This document shows positions 48,240 to 56,404 of a DNA stretch of 64,000 nucleotides, one piece after another. Location of the stretch: NCBI RefSeq assembly GCF_005925325.1, contig NZ_SRMP01000006.1, forward strand, positions 248,001 through 312,000, read 5' to 3'. The DNA is from Pedobacter helvus. GTDB lineage: Bacteria > Bacteroidota > Bacteroidia > Sphingobacteriales > Sphingobacteriaceae. Each line of letters begins with the position of its first letter. Position 1 is the first letter of the stretch. A model generated the notes under the pieces. It was not told where the DNA came from, made no database searches, and saw only the letters and a list, made by a program, of their open reading frames with translations. The position numbers and the translations under genes are program-made.

Positions 48240-48316
48240 AAAGTTAAAAGTAAAAATTCAAAATTGTGCGTAAGTCTTTGTCGTTTTTACTTTTGAATTT
48301 TTACTTTAACTTCATC
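48240..48316. repeat. Heptad-periodic repeat with inverted arms, locus 5
   Basis: Eleven 7-nt units (AAAGTTA, AAAGTAA, then later ACTTTTG and ACTTTAA among them). Arms 48243-48263 and 48291-48310 are near-perfect reverse complements, so the repeat forms a hairpin directly in front of the TSUP gene. Confidence 0.65.
48264..48295 (+). promoter_or_regulatory. Candidate promoter of the TSUP gene
   Basis: TTG at 48264-48266, a 21-nt spacer and TACTTTTG at 48288-48295; both lie inside the heptad repeat. Confidence 0.45.
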
Positions 48317-48319
48317 TAA

Positions 48320-49114
48320 GTGCACGAACTTTTAAATTTTTTAGGGTCGCATGTCAATGAGTTGGTGCTGCTATGTTTAGCCGCCTTTGCCGCAGGTTTT
48401 ATAGATGCCATTGTGGGCGGTGGAGGTTTGTTGCAGACCCCAGCGACATTGCTAATTCTACCGCAATATCCTGTTGCTACGTTGTTGGGGACGGTTAAAA
48501 TTCCTTCTCTGGCGGGTACGGCGGTGGCTGCGGTAAAATATGCTAAGCAGGTAAAGTTTAACGGATTGATTTTAGCGGGTTGCACCATTACAGCTTTTAT
48601 CGCTTCGCTTTCTGGAGCCTATTTAGTAAGTACTATTGATAACCGTCATATCAAGCCTGTGATATTGGTGGTACTAGTCGCGGTAGCCTTGTACACCTAC
48701 TTCAACAAAAACTTTGGCGTACAGCAAGAGAAAAATCAAACCGCAAAAAAGCAGCTTCTATTGGCCTGTTTGTTTGGTTTAATTATTGGTTTTTATGATG
48801 GATTGATTGGTCCAGGTACAGGTTCGTTTCTTATCCTAGCATTCGTAGGTATTTTAGGTTTCGATTTCGTTGGAGCTAGTGCTCATGCCAAAATTGTAAA
48901 CGTAGGCACAAATTTAGCCGCATTGATTTATTTCAGTTCAACGGGACACGTTCTTTTCGAATATGCTATCCCGATGGCGATCTTCAATGTGCTAGGTTCT
49001 TTCTTGGGTGCTAAGCTTGCATTGCTCAAAGGCAATAAATTTATTCGTATCTTCTTTTTGATCGTAGTTTTCGGTACGATATTGAGATTTGCTTACGATG
49101 TATTTTTGAAGTAG
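48320..49114 (+). CDS. TSUP family (sulfite exporter TauE/SafE) transporter
   Basis: A 264-residue inner-membrane protein with eight hydrophobic segments and a two-fold repeat: FAAGFIDAIVGGGGLLQTPATLL in the first half (near residue 25) and the counterpart FGLIIGFYDGLIGPGTGSFLIL in the second (near 150), both typical TSUP signatures. The family exports or imports sulfite, sulfoacetate or other anions; substrate unknown. Translation appears to begin at GTG (48320). A heptad repeat hairpin with an embedded promoter lies directly upstream. Confidence 0.88.
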   Translation: MHELLNFLGSHVNELVLLCLAAFAAGFIDAIVGGGGLLQTPATLLILPQYPVATLLGTVKIPSLAGTAVAAVKYAKQVKFNGLILAGCTITAFIASLSGAYLVSTIDNRHIKPVILVVLVAVALYTYFNKNFGVQQEKNQTAKKQLLLACLFGLIIGFYDGLIGPGTGSFLILAFVGILGFDFVGASAHAKIVNVGTNLAALIYFSSTGHVLFEYAIPMAIFNVLGSFLGAKLALLKGNKFIRIFFLIVVFGTILRFAYDVFLK

Positions 49115-49124
49115 GGAACAGGAG

Positions 49125-49298
49125 CAGGAGTTAGGTCTTAGTTTTTAGTCCAAAAGTCGTTAAAGTCCACAAGCAAATCGTTCTTTTACTCGATTAATCA
49201 GTGCTACACTTAAGCAATTTAAAGAACTAATCTATAAACTATGCATCTCAACTGGCAACAGTTATACGCCCAAACTGACAACTGATACCTAACTCCTG
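49125..49298. repeat. Intergenic region with 12-bp inverted repeat
   Basis: The 12-nt arms 49125-49136 and 49287-49298 (CAGGAGTTAGGT and its exact complement) bracket the gap between two convergent genes. The right part (49248-49305) is heptad-periodic with ACTG at 7-nt steps (locus 6). Confidence 0.65.
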
Positions 49299-49302
49299 GC
49301 TA

Positions 49303-50427
49303 CTATTTCTTACCTATCGTTCCCGATTTGGTTTTAACATCTCCTTTTCTCCTGTAGATAGCGAAGCTCATTGGGCTTTTAGCCGGACGCTCGTCGCCAA
49401 AAAGTACTCCCCAATGTTTAAAGGTATCCGTTCTATCGAAAATTACTTTTAATACTGCAATAATTGGCATAGATAGGAACATCCCCGAGATACCCGCAAT
49501 GGTACCACCAATCACTACACCGAGAATAGAAACCAACGCATTGATCTTGACTTTAGAACCCACAATGCGAGGCATCAGGATATTATTGTCGAAGAACTGA
49601 ACTACGGCAATCACTAATAAGACAGTAATTACTGGACCTATTTCTGTAGATGAAGTTAAGGTAATCAGCACGCCCAAGATATTTCCAATTAAGGCACCCA
49701 CGTAGGGGATCAAGTTTAAAATGGCGAAGATTACACCAATCAACAAAGCGTGTTTGATACCAAACAACATCAACGTACCACCTAGCAAAATGGTCATATA
49801 AGTAATTTGGATCAACAAGCCCACTAAGTAATTTTTAATAATTGATTCTGCTTCGTATGCCGCTTCTTTAACTTTTGGATGGTGCTCTGTTTTAAACCAC
49901 ATAAACACAAAGCGCAGCAAGATATCCTTATAAAAAAGAATAAGGTAAATATAGATTGGAATTAAGCCCAAGAAGATAAAAACACTGCTCAAAGTTACCG
50001 CAGCGCCACTTGCTGCTTTGCCGGCCATATTCAATAAGTCATCACTTTTTTCGGTAATGAATTTCTTCTGTTTACTAATAGAGAAATCGGTAAAGCTACT
50101 GATCCACTCTTGTAACGACTGAAGATGTTTAGCCACATTCTCTTTAATCTGTGGGAAATCATTTACTAAAATTCCAATCTGCGCAGAGAAAAACCAAATG
50201 ACACCTGCAATGAAAATAAAGACCAATAAAATTGGTAAAATGATGGCCAAGGCCTCAGGGAATTTGAATTTTCTTAAAAAACGGTAAATAGGGAGTAATA
50301 AAATGGCGATAAAAAAGGCCATGATTACTGGCATGATGATATCGCTAGCAATAGCAAAAATACCAATACATAAACAAAGACCTAGTAGTTCTATTGAGCG
50401 TTTTACCGTTAAGGGTAGTTCCTTCAT
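49303..50427 (-). CDS. AI-2E family transporter
   Basis: A 374-residue inner-membrane protein of the AI-2E/PerM family. About seven hydrophobic segments surround a central domain; the C-terminal half has the family motif ILNLIPYVGALIGNILG (near residue 238) and the later LVSILGVVIGGTIAGISGMFLSMPIIAVLK (near 292). The family exports diverse small substrates, and only some members export AI-2. It is convergent with the TSUP gene, and divergent from mnmE. Confidence 0.88.
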   Translation of the reverse strand: MKELPLTVKRSIELLGLCLCIGIFAIASDIIMPVIMAFFIAILLLPIYRFLRKFKFPEALAIILPILLVFIFIAGVIWFFSAQIGILVNDFPQIKENVAKHLQSLQEWISSFTDFSISKQKKFITEKSDDLLNMAGKAASGAAVTLSSVFIFLGLIPIYIYLILFYKDILLRFVFMWFKTEHHPKVKEAAYEAESIIKNYLVGLLIQITYMTILLGGTLMLFGIKHALLIGVIFAILNLIPYVGALIGNILGVLITLTSSTEIGPVITVLLVIAVVQFFDNNILMPRIVGSKVKINALVSILGVVIGGTIAGISGMFLSMPIIAVLKVIFDRTDTFKHWGVLFGDERPAKSPMSFAIYRRKGDVKTKSGTIGKK

Positions 50428-50496
50428 GATATAAGATGGTGTATTTTATTCCCTAACACTAAAGTAGGGAAATTGTTTGGATGCTAGTTAGTTTAA

Positions 50497-50559
50497 TTGG
50501 TTAACCGTTGAAACTGTTTGACTGTGAAATGTAAACTGCCAACTGTAAACCAAAAACCT
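50497..50559. repeat. Heptad-periodic repeat abutting the mnmE promoter, locus 7
   Basis: Nine 7-nt units (AAACTGT, TTGACTG, TAAACTG and CCAACTG among them) run up to the first base of the -7 element. Confidence 0.7.
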
Positions 50560-50567
50560 TACTTTTG
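50560..50567 (+). promoter_or_regulatory. -7 element of mnmE
   Basis: The exact element TACTTTTG, ATG 4 nt downstream at 50572. It replaces an in-frame upstream start at 50518, which would read through the repeat. Confidence 0.7.
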
Positions 50568-50571
50568 CATC

Positions 50572-51930
50572 ATGTTAACTAACGATACCATTATTGCTTT
50601 ATCTACACCTCCCGGAAGTGGTGCCATTGGCGTTATCCGTCTTTCTGGTCCTGAGGCAATTTCTTTAACCAATCAGGTTTTTGGTGGAAAAGATCTAGAA
50701 AAGCAAGCGACACATACTTTACATTTCGGCCTAATAAAAGATGGTAATATTGTAATTGATGAGGTAGTGGTATCCTTATTTGTTGGGCCAAAATCTTACA
50801 CCAAAGAAAATGTGGTAGAGATTTCTTGCCATGGTTCTAACTATATCATTCAGCAGATCATCAGCTTATTAATTAGCAAAGGAGCAAGAGCAGCTAAACC
50901 TGGTGAATTTACTTTACGTGCCTTCTTAAATGGAGGTTTAGATTTAAGTCAGGCTGAGGCAGTTGCCGATCTAATTGCATCGGATAGTAAGGCATCCCAC
51001 GAAGTGGCTATGCAGCAGATGCGTGGCGGCTTCTCCAATGAGCTAAAGGGGTTACGTGAGCAATTGATCCACTTTGCTAGCATGATTGAGCTAGAGTTAG
51101 ACTTTGCGGAAGAAGATGTAGAGTTTGCTAACCGCGATCAGTTGCGAGATTTGGTACAGCGTATTAATAAAGTGTTACAGCGTTTAATCCATTCTTTTGA
51201 AGTAGGCAATGTAATTAAAAATGGGGTGCCTGTAGTTATTGCAGGTAAGCCAAACGTAGGTAAATCTACCTTGTTAAATGCGCTGCTGAACGAAGAACGT
51301 GCCATTGTGAGTGACATTGCTGGTACTACCCGTGATACGGTAGAAGACGAAATCAATATCAACGGGGTAGTATTTAGGTTTATTGATACCGCTGGTATTC
51401 GCGAAACCGCTGATGTAATTGAAGCCAAAGGAGTGGAGCGTACGCTAGATAAGATGAAGCAGGCAAAGCTCATTATCTATATGGTAGATGCGCAGGAAGA
51501 TGAAGCTGAAGTGGTGAAACAATTGAACGATTTAATGAAGCAAGACACGCCGTTTTTGTTTATCGTAAATAAATTTGAGCTTCTCGATACTGCTCAAAAG
51601 AACTTTTATTTGGAACATAACGCCTTGCTGATTTCCGCAAAAGATAAAATTGGAATTGATACTTTAGAAGCGACTTTGTTGGAAAAAGTAAACCTAAGTA
51701 ATATCAATACGAGCGAAACCTTGGTAACCAATATTCGTCACGTAGAGGCGCTGAAGCAAACACAAAATTCTTTGAACAGTGTATTGGAGAACATCTATAA
51801 TCCGGTAACATCCGATTTCTTGGCTATGGATATTAAACAGGCCTTACATTATTTGGGCGAAATTACGGGTACAGTTACCACAGATGATTTATTAGAGAAT
51901 ATATTTACTAAATTCTGTATCGGAAAGTAA
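50572..51930 (+). CDS. mnmE: tRNA modification GTPase MnmE
   Basis: A 452-residue enzyme that, with MnmG, makes the wobble-uridine modification of certain tRNAs. The N-terminal THF-binding domain starts at MLTNDTIIALSTPPGSGAIG; the G domain has GKPNVGKSTLLNALL (near residue 225), the DTAGIRET motif (near 272) and NKFELL (near 335). The C-terminal motif FCIGK, with the conserved Cys, ends the protein. The start at 50572 is set by the -7 element 4 nt upstream; an 18-residue longer frame would read through repeat DNA. Confidence 0.96.
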   Translation: MLTNDTIIALSTPPGSGAIGVIRLSGPEAISLTNQVFGGKDLEKQATHTLHFGLIKDGNIVIDEVVVSLFVGPKSYTKENVVEISCHGSNYIIQQIISLLISKGARAAKPGEFTLRAFLNGGLDLSQAEAVADLIASDSKASHEVAMQQMRGGFSNELKGLREQLIHFASMIELELDFAEEDVEFANRDQLRDLVQRINKVLQRLIHSFEVGNVIKNGVPVVIAGKPNVGKSTLLNALLNEERAIVSDIAGTTRDTVEDEININGVVFRFIDTAGIRETADVIEAKGVERTLDKMKQAKLIIYMVDAQEDEAEVVKQLNDLMKQDTPFLFIVNKFELLDTAQKNFYLEHNALLISAKDKIGIDTLEATLLEKVNLSNINTSETLVTNIRHVEALKQTQNSLNSVLENIYNPVTSDFLAMDIKQALHYLGEITGTVTTDDLLENIFTKFCIGK

Positions 51931-52002
51931 GGTATAGCCTAAACCCTCCTAACGGCAAAATAAATAAAAGATAAACTATAGTCAGCCAAATGCTCTTGTA
52001 AT

Positions 52003-52058
52003 AAAAAAGGACGAGGCTTCCTTTCGGAAACCCCATCCCATCTAAATTAACGCTCTCA
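52003..52058 (-). ncRNA. Candidate small RNA, copy A
   Basis: A minus-strand transcript of about 55 nt inferred from promoter and terminator. The terminator is a 14-bp stem (52008-52021 with 52026-52039, three G-U pairs) capped by a GAAA tetraloop and followed by a U-run. A second copy lies at 61877-61934 in the same orientation. The body is identical except for one base at the stem (U-A here against U-G in the other copy), which preserves pairing, and one outside it. Confidence 0.7.
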
Positions 52059-52062
52059 GGAA

Positions 52063-52092
52063 CAAATGTAGGCATTCGATCTGATGCTACAA
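52063..52092 (-). promoter_or_regulatory. Promoter of sRNA copy A
   Basis: On the minus strand: TTG (52090-52092), exactly 19 nt, then TACATTTG (52063-52070), a full consensus. An upstream block GCATTCATCGATAGATAG (52114-52131) is conserved with copy B. Confidence 0.75.
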
Positions 52093-52257
52093 TAGAGTAT
52101 CGGTATTTCTACCCTATCTATCGATGAATGCCTCGAAATGGAAAATCTTTCACTGATTTGCCCTTAAAAGAATCTAATTATTTCCTCAATTTAAACTCTA
52201 CGGTTTCTCTATAGGTTGATGACTGAAAAGTAGTGGGCATTACGTTTTAAGACGAGC

Positions 52258-54243
52258 TTAATTTAGCGTAAAAGTCTCCCAGCCAGCGATAGAGGTACGG
52301 TTGCATGTCATTACCGCTTGTCCGTTTTCTGATGAGATGTATCTGCCATTATTACCCCTTAATGAGATGGTTCCATTAGCATTTACGATCCAGTCGAATT
52401 TTTCCCAATCGCTAATGCTAGTTTTGCTACAAGTAATTCCGCTAGTGGCGCCATTTTCAGAAGATACATATTTGTTCATACTTTTTAAGGCCACTTTACC
52501 ACCGCCCGCGTCTTCAATAAGGAAGGTTTCCCATGTAGATGCTGTCGCACGGTTGCACATCATAGGTGATTGCCCATTTTCGCCAGATACAAACTGATTG
52601 TTAGAGCCTTTAAGTTTAACACTCTGCCCAACAGGAGCCTGCACCTGTAAGTTGCCCAGTTTAAGCCATCCGTTGGTAAAGTTGCCAGTAACGGCAAGTT
52701 GTATTCCAGGTTTGTTGGCATCTGTTTTATCAATGATAGCAACTGCCCAGGTATAAGTGCCCAAAGGCAGGTCTATGGCAGTAGTAGCAGTTGTATAGGT
52801 GGTAGGGGCATTTTTGATCCATTTTGCCGGATCAGTGTTGTTATCAATAAACAATTTCTTAACAGCGCCAGCAGCATCTAACAATGCAAAGGCAACTCGA
52901 TATTTATAGTTCCATTGGGGTATGTTGTTAGGGCAGTATCCCCAACCCATATTTTTCCAGCGATGGCTGATGGTAGCCGTTGCACCTGTGGCAATGGTAC
53001 TTGGCAAAGCTACCTCATCGGGGTATAAGCGGTAGCCACCTTCAGCATTGAAACGCTGTACCAGATTAAAGCTATTCCCGAACCACGATACCACATCACC
53101 AACTCTAAAATCCATCATGTTTACAGCTGCTTGTTCAGATGCGTTAAATTCACCTAACCTCACATCTTCCGGGTGACCTTCCCTGTAGGCATTACTAGGA
53201 TCAATCCAATAACGATGTGTACCGGTAGTAATCCAGCCGCCCTCCATCAAGATAGGGCGTTTATGTTTCCAAGCTGCAGCAAAGTTCTTCTCCCAGCTTT
53301 GGTAATATCCAGTCATCCCAAAAGCGTCGTGGCGAAGACTGTATCCTTTATTGATAGCACTTTCTAACAAGGTAATACTATTGGGATTTGCAGCACCCCA
53401 GCTTGCCGGGTGACCAATTAAGCGATGATAGTTGATCACCAATGGAACTTTGGTAAACTTTTGGGTGTACAAATCGGTAATCCAGTTTAACACCTGTGCT
53501 TTTAAGGTTTCAGTATTAGCTCCAGTAGAAGTACTAGGATTTTCGTAAATGGTATTGTGTGCTTCGCCCCATTTGCCAAGGCCGTAGGCATCAATAAAGG
53601 ATGTCTTTTTAGGATCGTTGAAATCTGCAGCGAGCTCGGTGATAAATTTGGCATAATACTGCTTAAAAACAGGATCTTGGGGATAAGGCGTTTTACGATC
53701 TGGGAAGGAAGCATTCTCTATGTAATAGGTTGCCCCCGCATCAAATACGAATTGCGGAGTGTTCAGTCGCTGATCGCGGCCATCTACGACAATACGAAAA
53801 GCGATGGGTAAACCTCTTTCTGCCGCTCCCCTGATTAATTTGCCTAAGGCCGAATTTGGATCACGCCAAGCGTAAACCCCATCTGCCGGATTAAGTTTAT
53901 TCCAGCTAGTGCGTACATAACAAGCCGATGCATAGTCTAAAGCCTTTACTTGGCCAAGGCCTGGCACATTGTAAAGTTTGTCCCACCAAGCAGGATCGTC
54001 GGCACCAGCGTACAAAACCCAGCCATTTAGTGGATTACGTAAAAAGGTATTGCCGTCGTAAGTAGGTCTTATCACTACATCGTTGGCGGCCGCGGCCATA
54101 CTTACATTGGCTAGGGCATTCACATTGGCTTCATTGGTCAGCAAAATTTGCTCTTCTTCCACTTTGGAACACGAAAAGAAATGAAGGCAGATGAGGGCCA
54201 TCAAAATGATTTTACCCACTTTCATACAGTTTAGTTTTCTCAT
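52258..54243 (-). CDS. DUF4832 glycoside-hydrolase-like lipoprotein with fascin-like tail
   Basis: A 661-residue secreted lipoprotein (lipobox FFSC near residue 25). Residues about 55-330 resemble a TIM-barrel glycoside hydrolase (RNPLNGWVLYAG; SFIDAYGLGKWGEAHN with an acidic pair near 230), followed by the DUF4832 domain (about 400-540). The last 125 residues are a beta-trefoil, fascin-like domain of three similar repeats, each with LKGxNxxxVSxENG, a CNR or CSK cluster and WExF; such domains often bind carbohydrate. It is probably a cell-surface polysaccharide-degrading enzyme. The long 5' gap holds a possible activator site at 54428-54463. A conserved sRNA unit follows on the same strand. 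Confidence 0.85.
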   Translation of the reverse strand: MRKLNCMKVGKIILMALICLHFFSCSKVEEEQILLTNEANVNALANVSMAAAANDVVIRPTYDGNTFLRNPLNGWVLYAGADDPAWWDKLYNVPGLGQVKALDYASACYVRTSWNKLNPADGVYAWRDPNSALGKLIRGAAERGLPIAFRIVVDGRDQRLNTPQFVFDAGATYYIENASFPDRKTPYPQDPVFKQYYAKFITELAADFNDPKKTSFIDAYGLGKWGEAHNTIYENPSTSTGANTETLKAQVLNWITDLYTQKFTKVPLVINYHRLIGHPASWGAANPNSITLLESAINKGYSLRHDAFGMTGYYQSWEKNFAAAWKHKRPILMEGGWITTGTHRYWIDPSNAYREGHPEDVRLGEFNASEQAAVNMMDFRVGDVVSWFGNSFNLVQRFNAEGGYRLYPDEVALPSTIATGATATISHRWKNMGWGYCPNNIPQWNYKYRVAFALLDAAGAVKKLFIDNNTDPAKWIKNAPTTYTTATTAIDLPLGTYTWAVAIIDKTDANKPGIQLAVTGNFTNGWLKLGNLQVQAPVGQSVKLKGSNNQFVSGENGQSPMMCNRATASTWETFLIEDAGGGKVALKSMNKYVSSENGATSGITCSKTSISDWEKFDWIVNANGTISLRGNNGRYISSENGQAVMTCNRTSIAGWETFTLN

Positions 54244-54427
54244 GATTTGTAAAATATTTGGTTAAAAATTCTAATGAATTCATGATCATCATAACCAAAG
54301 AGCTTCGTCGGGGAGGAGCTTAAAAAAAGTAGATCTCAATCTTATCTATTGAAATCAGGTTCATACTTGGTTGATAGGAAGTATCTTTTTGGTTAAAATA
54401 AAACTACAGACAAAGAAATAGCGCAAG

Positions 54428-54463
54428 GGTACGCTTTTGTTCAAAAATGGTTCAATTTTGTAC
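54428..54463 (-). promoter_or_regulatory. Candidate activator site upstream of the DUF4832 gene
   Basis: On the minus strand, TTGAACC and TTGAACA occur 11 nt apart and are followed 11 nt later by CGTACCC; a GTAC sits at each end. Direct repeats one helical turn apart are the usual layout of a dimeric activator, and the motif resembles sites of hybrid two-component regulators of carbohydrate genes in this phylum. The distance to the ATG is about 190 nt. Confidence 0.45.
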
Positions 54464-54752
54464 AGAGCTTTGTGGAAAAAAGATGAGTAATTATTCGATT
54501 AAGGAGTGTGATTGTGCTTTTATAGCTTTGGCTAACCAAATATGCTTTGTTTTAAAAGTTATTTGTAGATGATTTGTGTTTGGTTACAACTGTGAGGTGT
54601 ATAATAAAAAAATAACCTAGACTTGACGTTATCATTTATAATGAAAGCTTGCTTTAACAGTAGTTATTATCTTGAGTAAGACCATAACTGTTACGCTAAT
54701 GATAAAAAACTTAGCTTACTCCGCAAATCTATTGCCATACCTAATAAGGGCC

Positions 54753-54788
54753 TAAAAAACTAAAGCCCCTGAAAATTTCGGAGGCTTT
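54753..54788 (-). terminator. Terminator of the M15-like gene
   Basis: A stem AAAGCC/GGCTTT with an inner imperfect part, followed on the minus strand by TTTTTT; 50 nt after the M15-like stop. Confidence 0.8.
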
Positions 54789-54837
54789 GTTTTCCATTTA
54801 ATGGAACCTAAAATTGAGAACTAATTTATCAAATATC

Positions 54838-55371
54838 TTATGCTAGTAAACCTAGCTTGGCGTCTTTTCTGCGGTAAAGCTCATTCATCATCTCTTTATC
54901 GTTCATTTGCTTTGCCCATTGCGGTCGCAACTCAAAGTATCTTAAATTAGATAAGAAAGGATGGTTTCCTGCCCAAGTTAAACCAATGGCTTCACCTATC
55001 TTTCCAGCTTTATCGTATAATGCCTTATGGTCTACGTACTTTAGTTTCCCGAAAGCAGAACTCTCGTAAATGGCGATGCCGAATGCCAAACCAAAGTTAT
55101 GGTAAGCGAGGTTGGTTAAGCTTTCTGTAGCTTCATAAGCTGCGGTGATGTCAAAATCTAAATCGCTCATTAAACACCTGCGTATCACCGTAGACCTGTT
55201 CTTGATTTTAATAAATAGGCCTTGTGCGGCACAAAGGTCAATCAAGGTTTTAATGGTGGGAAGAATTTCTGGTGACAAATTGTCAAGTTCAGCCTCCTCA
55301 GTAGAGATTGCATCAACCACCGTGGTTCGATCCACTTGATCATTCATTAAGTAAGAAACACTGTGATACAT
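54838..55371 (-). CDS. Peptidase M15-like protein with lost zinc ligands
   Basis: A 177-residue protein matching the C-terminal part of M15 D,D- or L,D-carboxypeptidases. The core HNFGLAFGIAI (residues 91-101), the helix YDKAGKIGEAIGL (119-131) and LTWAGNHPFLSNLRYFEL are recognisable. In active members the pattern is HxxGxAxD with a later WGGDW and HFE: here the Asp is Gly98, the WGGDW Asp is Asn or His (NH at 136-137), and the final His is Tyr145. Only H91 is kept of the zinc triad, so it is probably not catalytic. No signal peptide. It follows a LuxR-type regulator on the same strand and may be its output or partner. Confidence 0.65.
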   Translation of the reverse strand: MYHSVSYLMNDQVDRTTVVDAISTEEAELDNLSPEILPTIKTLIDLCAAQGLFIKIKNRSTVIRRCLMSDLDFDITAAYEATESLTNLAYHNFGLAFGIAIYESSAFGKLKYVDHKALYDKAGKIGEAIGLTWAGNHPFLSNLRYFELRPQWAKQMNDKEMMNELYRRKDAKLGLLA

Positions 55372-55534
55372 TTCTATTTTCCTTTTTTGTTTGGTTGAGG
55401 TGCGTTAATTCCGACACCACTAAGTGACAAAAAAAGGAGGGAAACGATTAGAGCTTTTTTGCGTATAATGCTATTCAGGTAAAACCACCTGGGCTAGTAC
55501 GTAGTTTTACCTAGCTGATGTGTTTGAGCAAAGC

Positions 55535-56203
55535 TTAGTTAAGCTGATCAATCTCAATGAGTTTATGCTTTAAGGCGTAAAGAACCAATCCTGCAGTATT
55601 TCTGCTTCCTGTTTTGGTCAATAAATTATTTCTATGGCCCTCAACCGTTCTGTTGCTTAAAAAGAGTTTTTCACCAATCTCGATACTACTAAATTGCTTA
55701 CAAATTAGCTGTAGCACTTCTTTTTCTCTAGGTGTAAGCAAATCTTCATTTTGATCAAGGCTAAACGCTTGTGGTTTTTTACTTAAACCCTTTCGCATAA
55801 TCTCTAGCATGGGCATGGTAAAGTAGAAATCGTTTTTAGCTACCTCCCTAATGGCTTGCTCTACTTCTTCAGGCTCTGCATTTTTAGCTAGATAACCATT
55901 GGCGCCGGCTTGTATGGTTGCCAAGATATGATGCTCTGCTTCGTGTATGGTCAAGATAATTACCCCAATAGCTGGATGTTTTTCCTTGATGATTTTCAAC
56001 GCTTCCAGACCGTTCATTTCTGGCATAGAAAGATCTAAAAGAATAATGTTGGGCTGCTCTGTCGCTGAATCTACCAGGTCTATCAACTGCTTTCCGTTTT
56101 CGGCTTCGAAGATAATTTTAACATTTTCAAAAGAATTTACAAGAGCAATCATTCCTTTTCTGAATAACTTTTGATCGTCTGCTATTGCAACATTAATTGT
56201 CAT
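55535..56203 (-). CDS. NarL/LuxR-type response regulator
   Basis: A 222-residue DNA-binding response regulator. The receiver domain has acidic pocket DD (residues 9-10), the phospho-acceptor Asp in LLDLSMPEMNG (near 57), LTIHEA and the Lys in KNAEPEE. The C-terminal HTH (residues about 150-215) shows LTPREKEVLQLICKQFSSIEIGEKLFLSNRTVEGHRNN, typical of the LuxR/GerE class. It is divergent from the cluster that encodes a sensor kinase (57516-58301) of the matching HisKA_3 class, so those two are the likely pair. Confidence 0.93.
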   Translation of the reverse strand: MTINVAIADDQKLFRKGMIALVNSFENVKIIFEAENGKQLIDLVDSATEQPNIILLDLSMPEMNGLEALKIIKEKHPAIGVIILTIHEAEHHILATIQAGANGYLAKNAEPEEVEQAIREVAKNDFYFTMPMLEIMRKGLSKKPQAFSLDQNEDLLTPREKEVLQLICKQFSSIEIGEKLFLSNRTVEGHRNNLLTKTGSRNTAGLVLYALKHKLIEIDQLN

Positions 56204-56404
56204 TTGCGGCTTTGTTAATATTCAGGTTTTCTAAGCTTTTTATAGAGGCCAACAGGTTTTTTTCAGCAAATTTAGCTGAGATATAGATTTTAGTAAATCA
56301 ACCTGTTTGTAGCAATTAACAAATATCTTTTTTTTATTACATTCGACCAAAATAAACAAAGCATAAAACTTATAGTGCTAAGAACAAACCTCAAGATTTA
56401 GAAG

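Larger units (their letters stand above)
51931..52257. other. 327-nt intergenic region with sRNA copy A
   Basis: It holds the small RNA gene at 52003-52058 with its promoter and upstream block (up to 52131). The rest (52135-52257) shows no clear gene; a 20-codon minus-strand frame here is too short to claim. Confidence 0.7.
54244..54837. other. 594-nt intergenic region
   Basis: It holds the terminator of the M15-like gene, a candidate operator at 54428-54463, and otherwise AT-rich DNA with no credible gene. Confidence 0.7.

Noticed and set aside
50518..50571. 18-residue N-terminal extension of mnmE
   Set aside because: It is translated heptad repeat DNA and the -7 element lies inside it.
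52010..52045. Minus-strand mini-frame reading MGWGFRKEASSFF over the terminator stem in both copies
   Set aside because: The only stem change between copies is synonymous, but the frame runs through the terminator and U-run; the RNA explanation is simpler. Peptide data would settle it.
52190..52250. 20-codon minus-strand frame MPTTFQSSTYRETVEFKLRK
   Set aside because: Too short and without a promoter or homologue I can name.
54838..55371. Prophage endolysin
   Set aside because: The M15-like protein lacks zinc ligands and no other phage gene is near.
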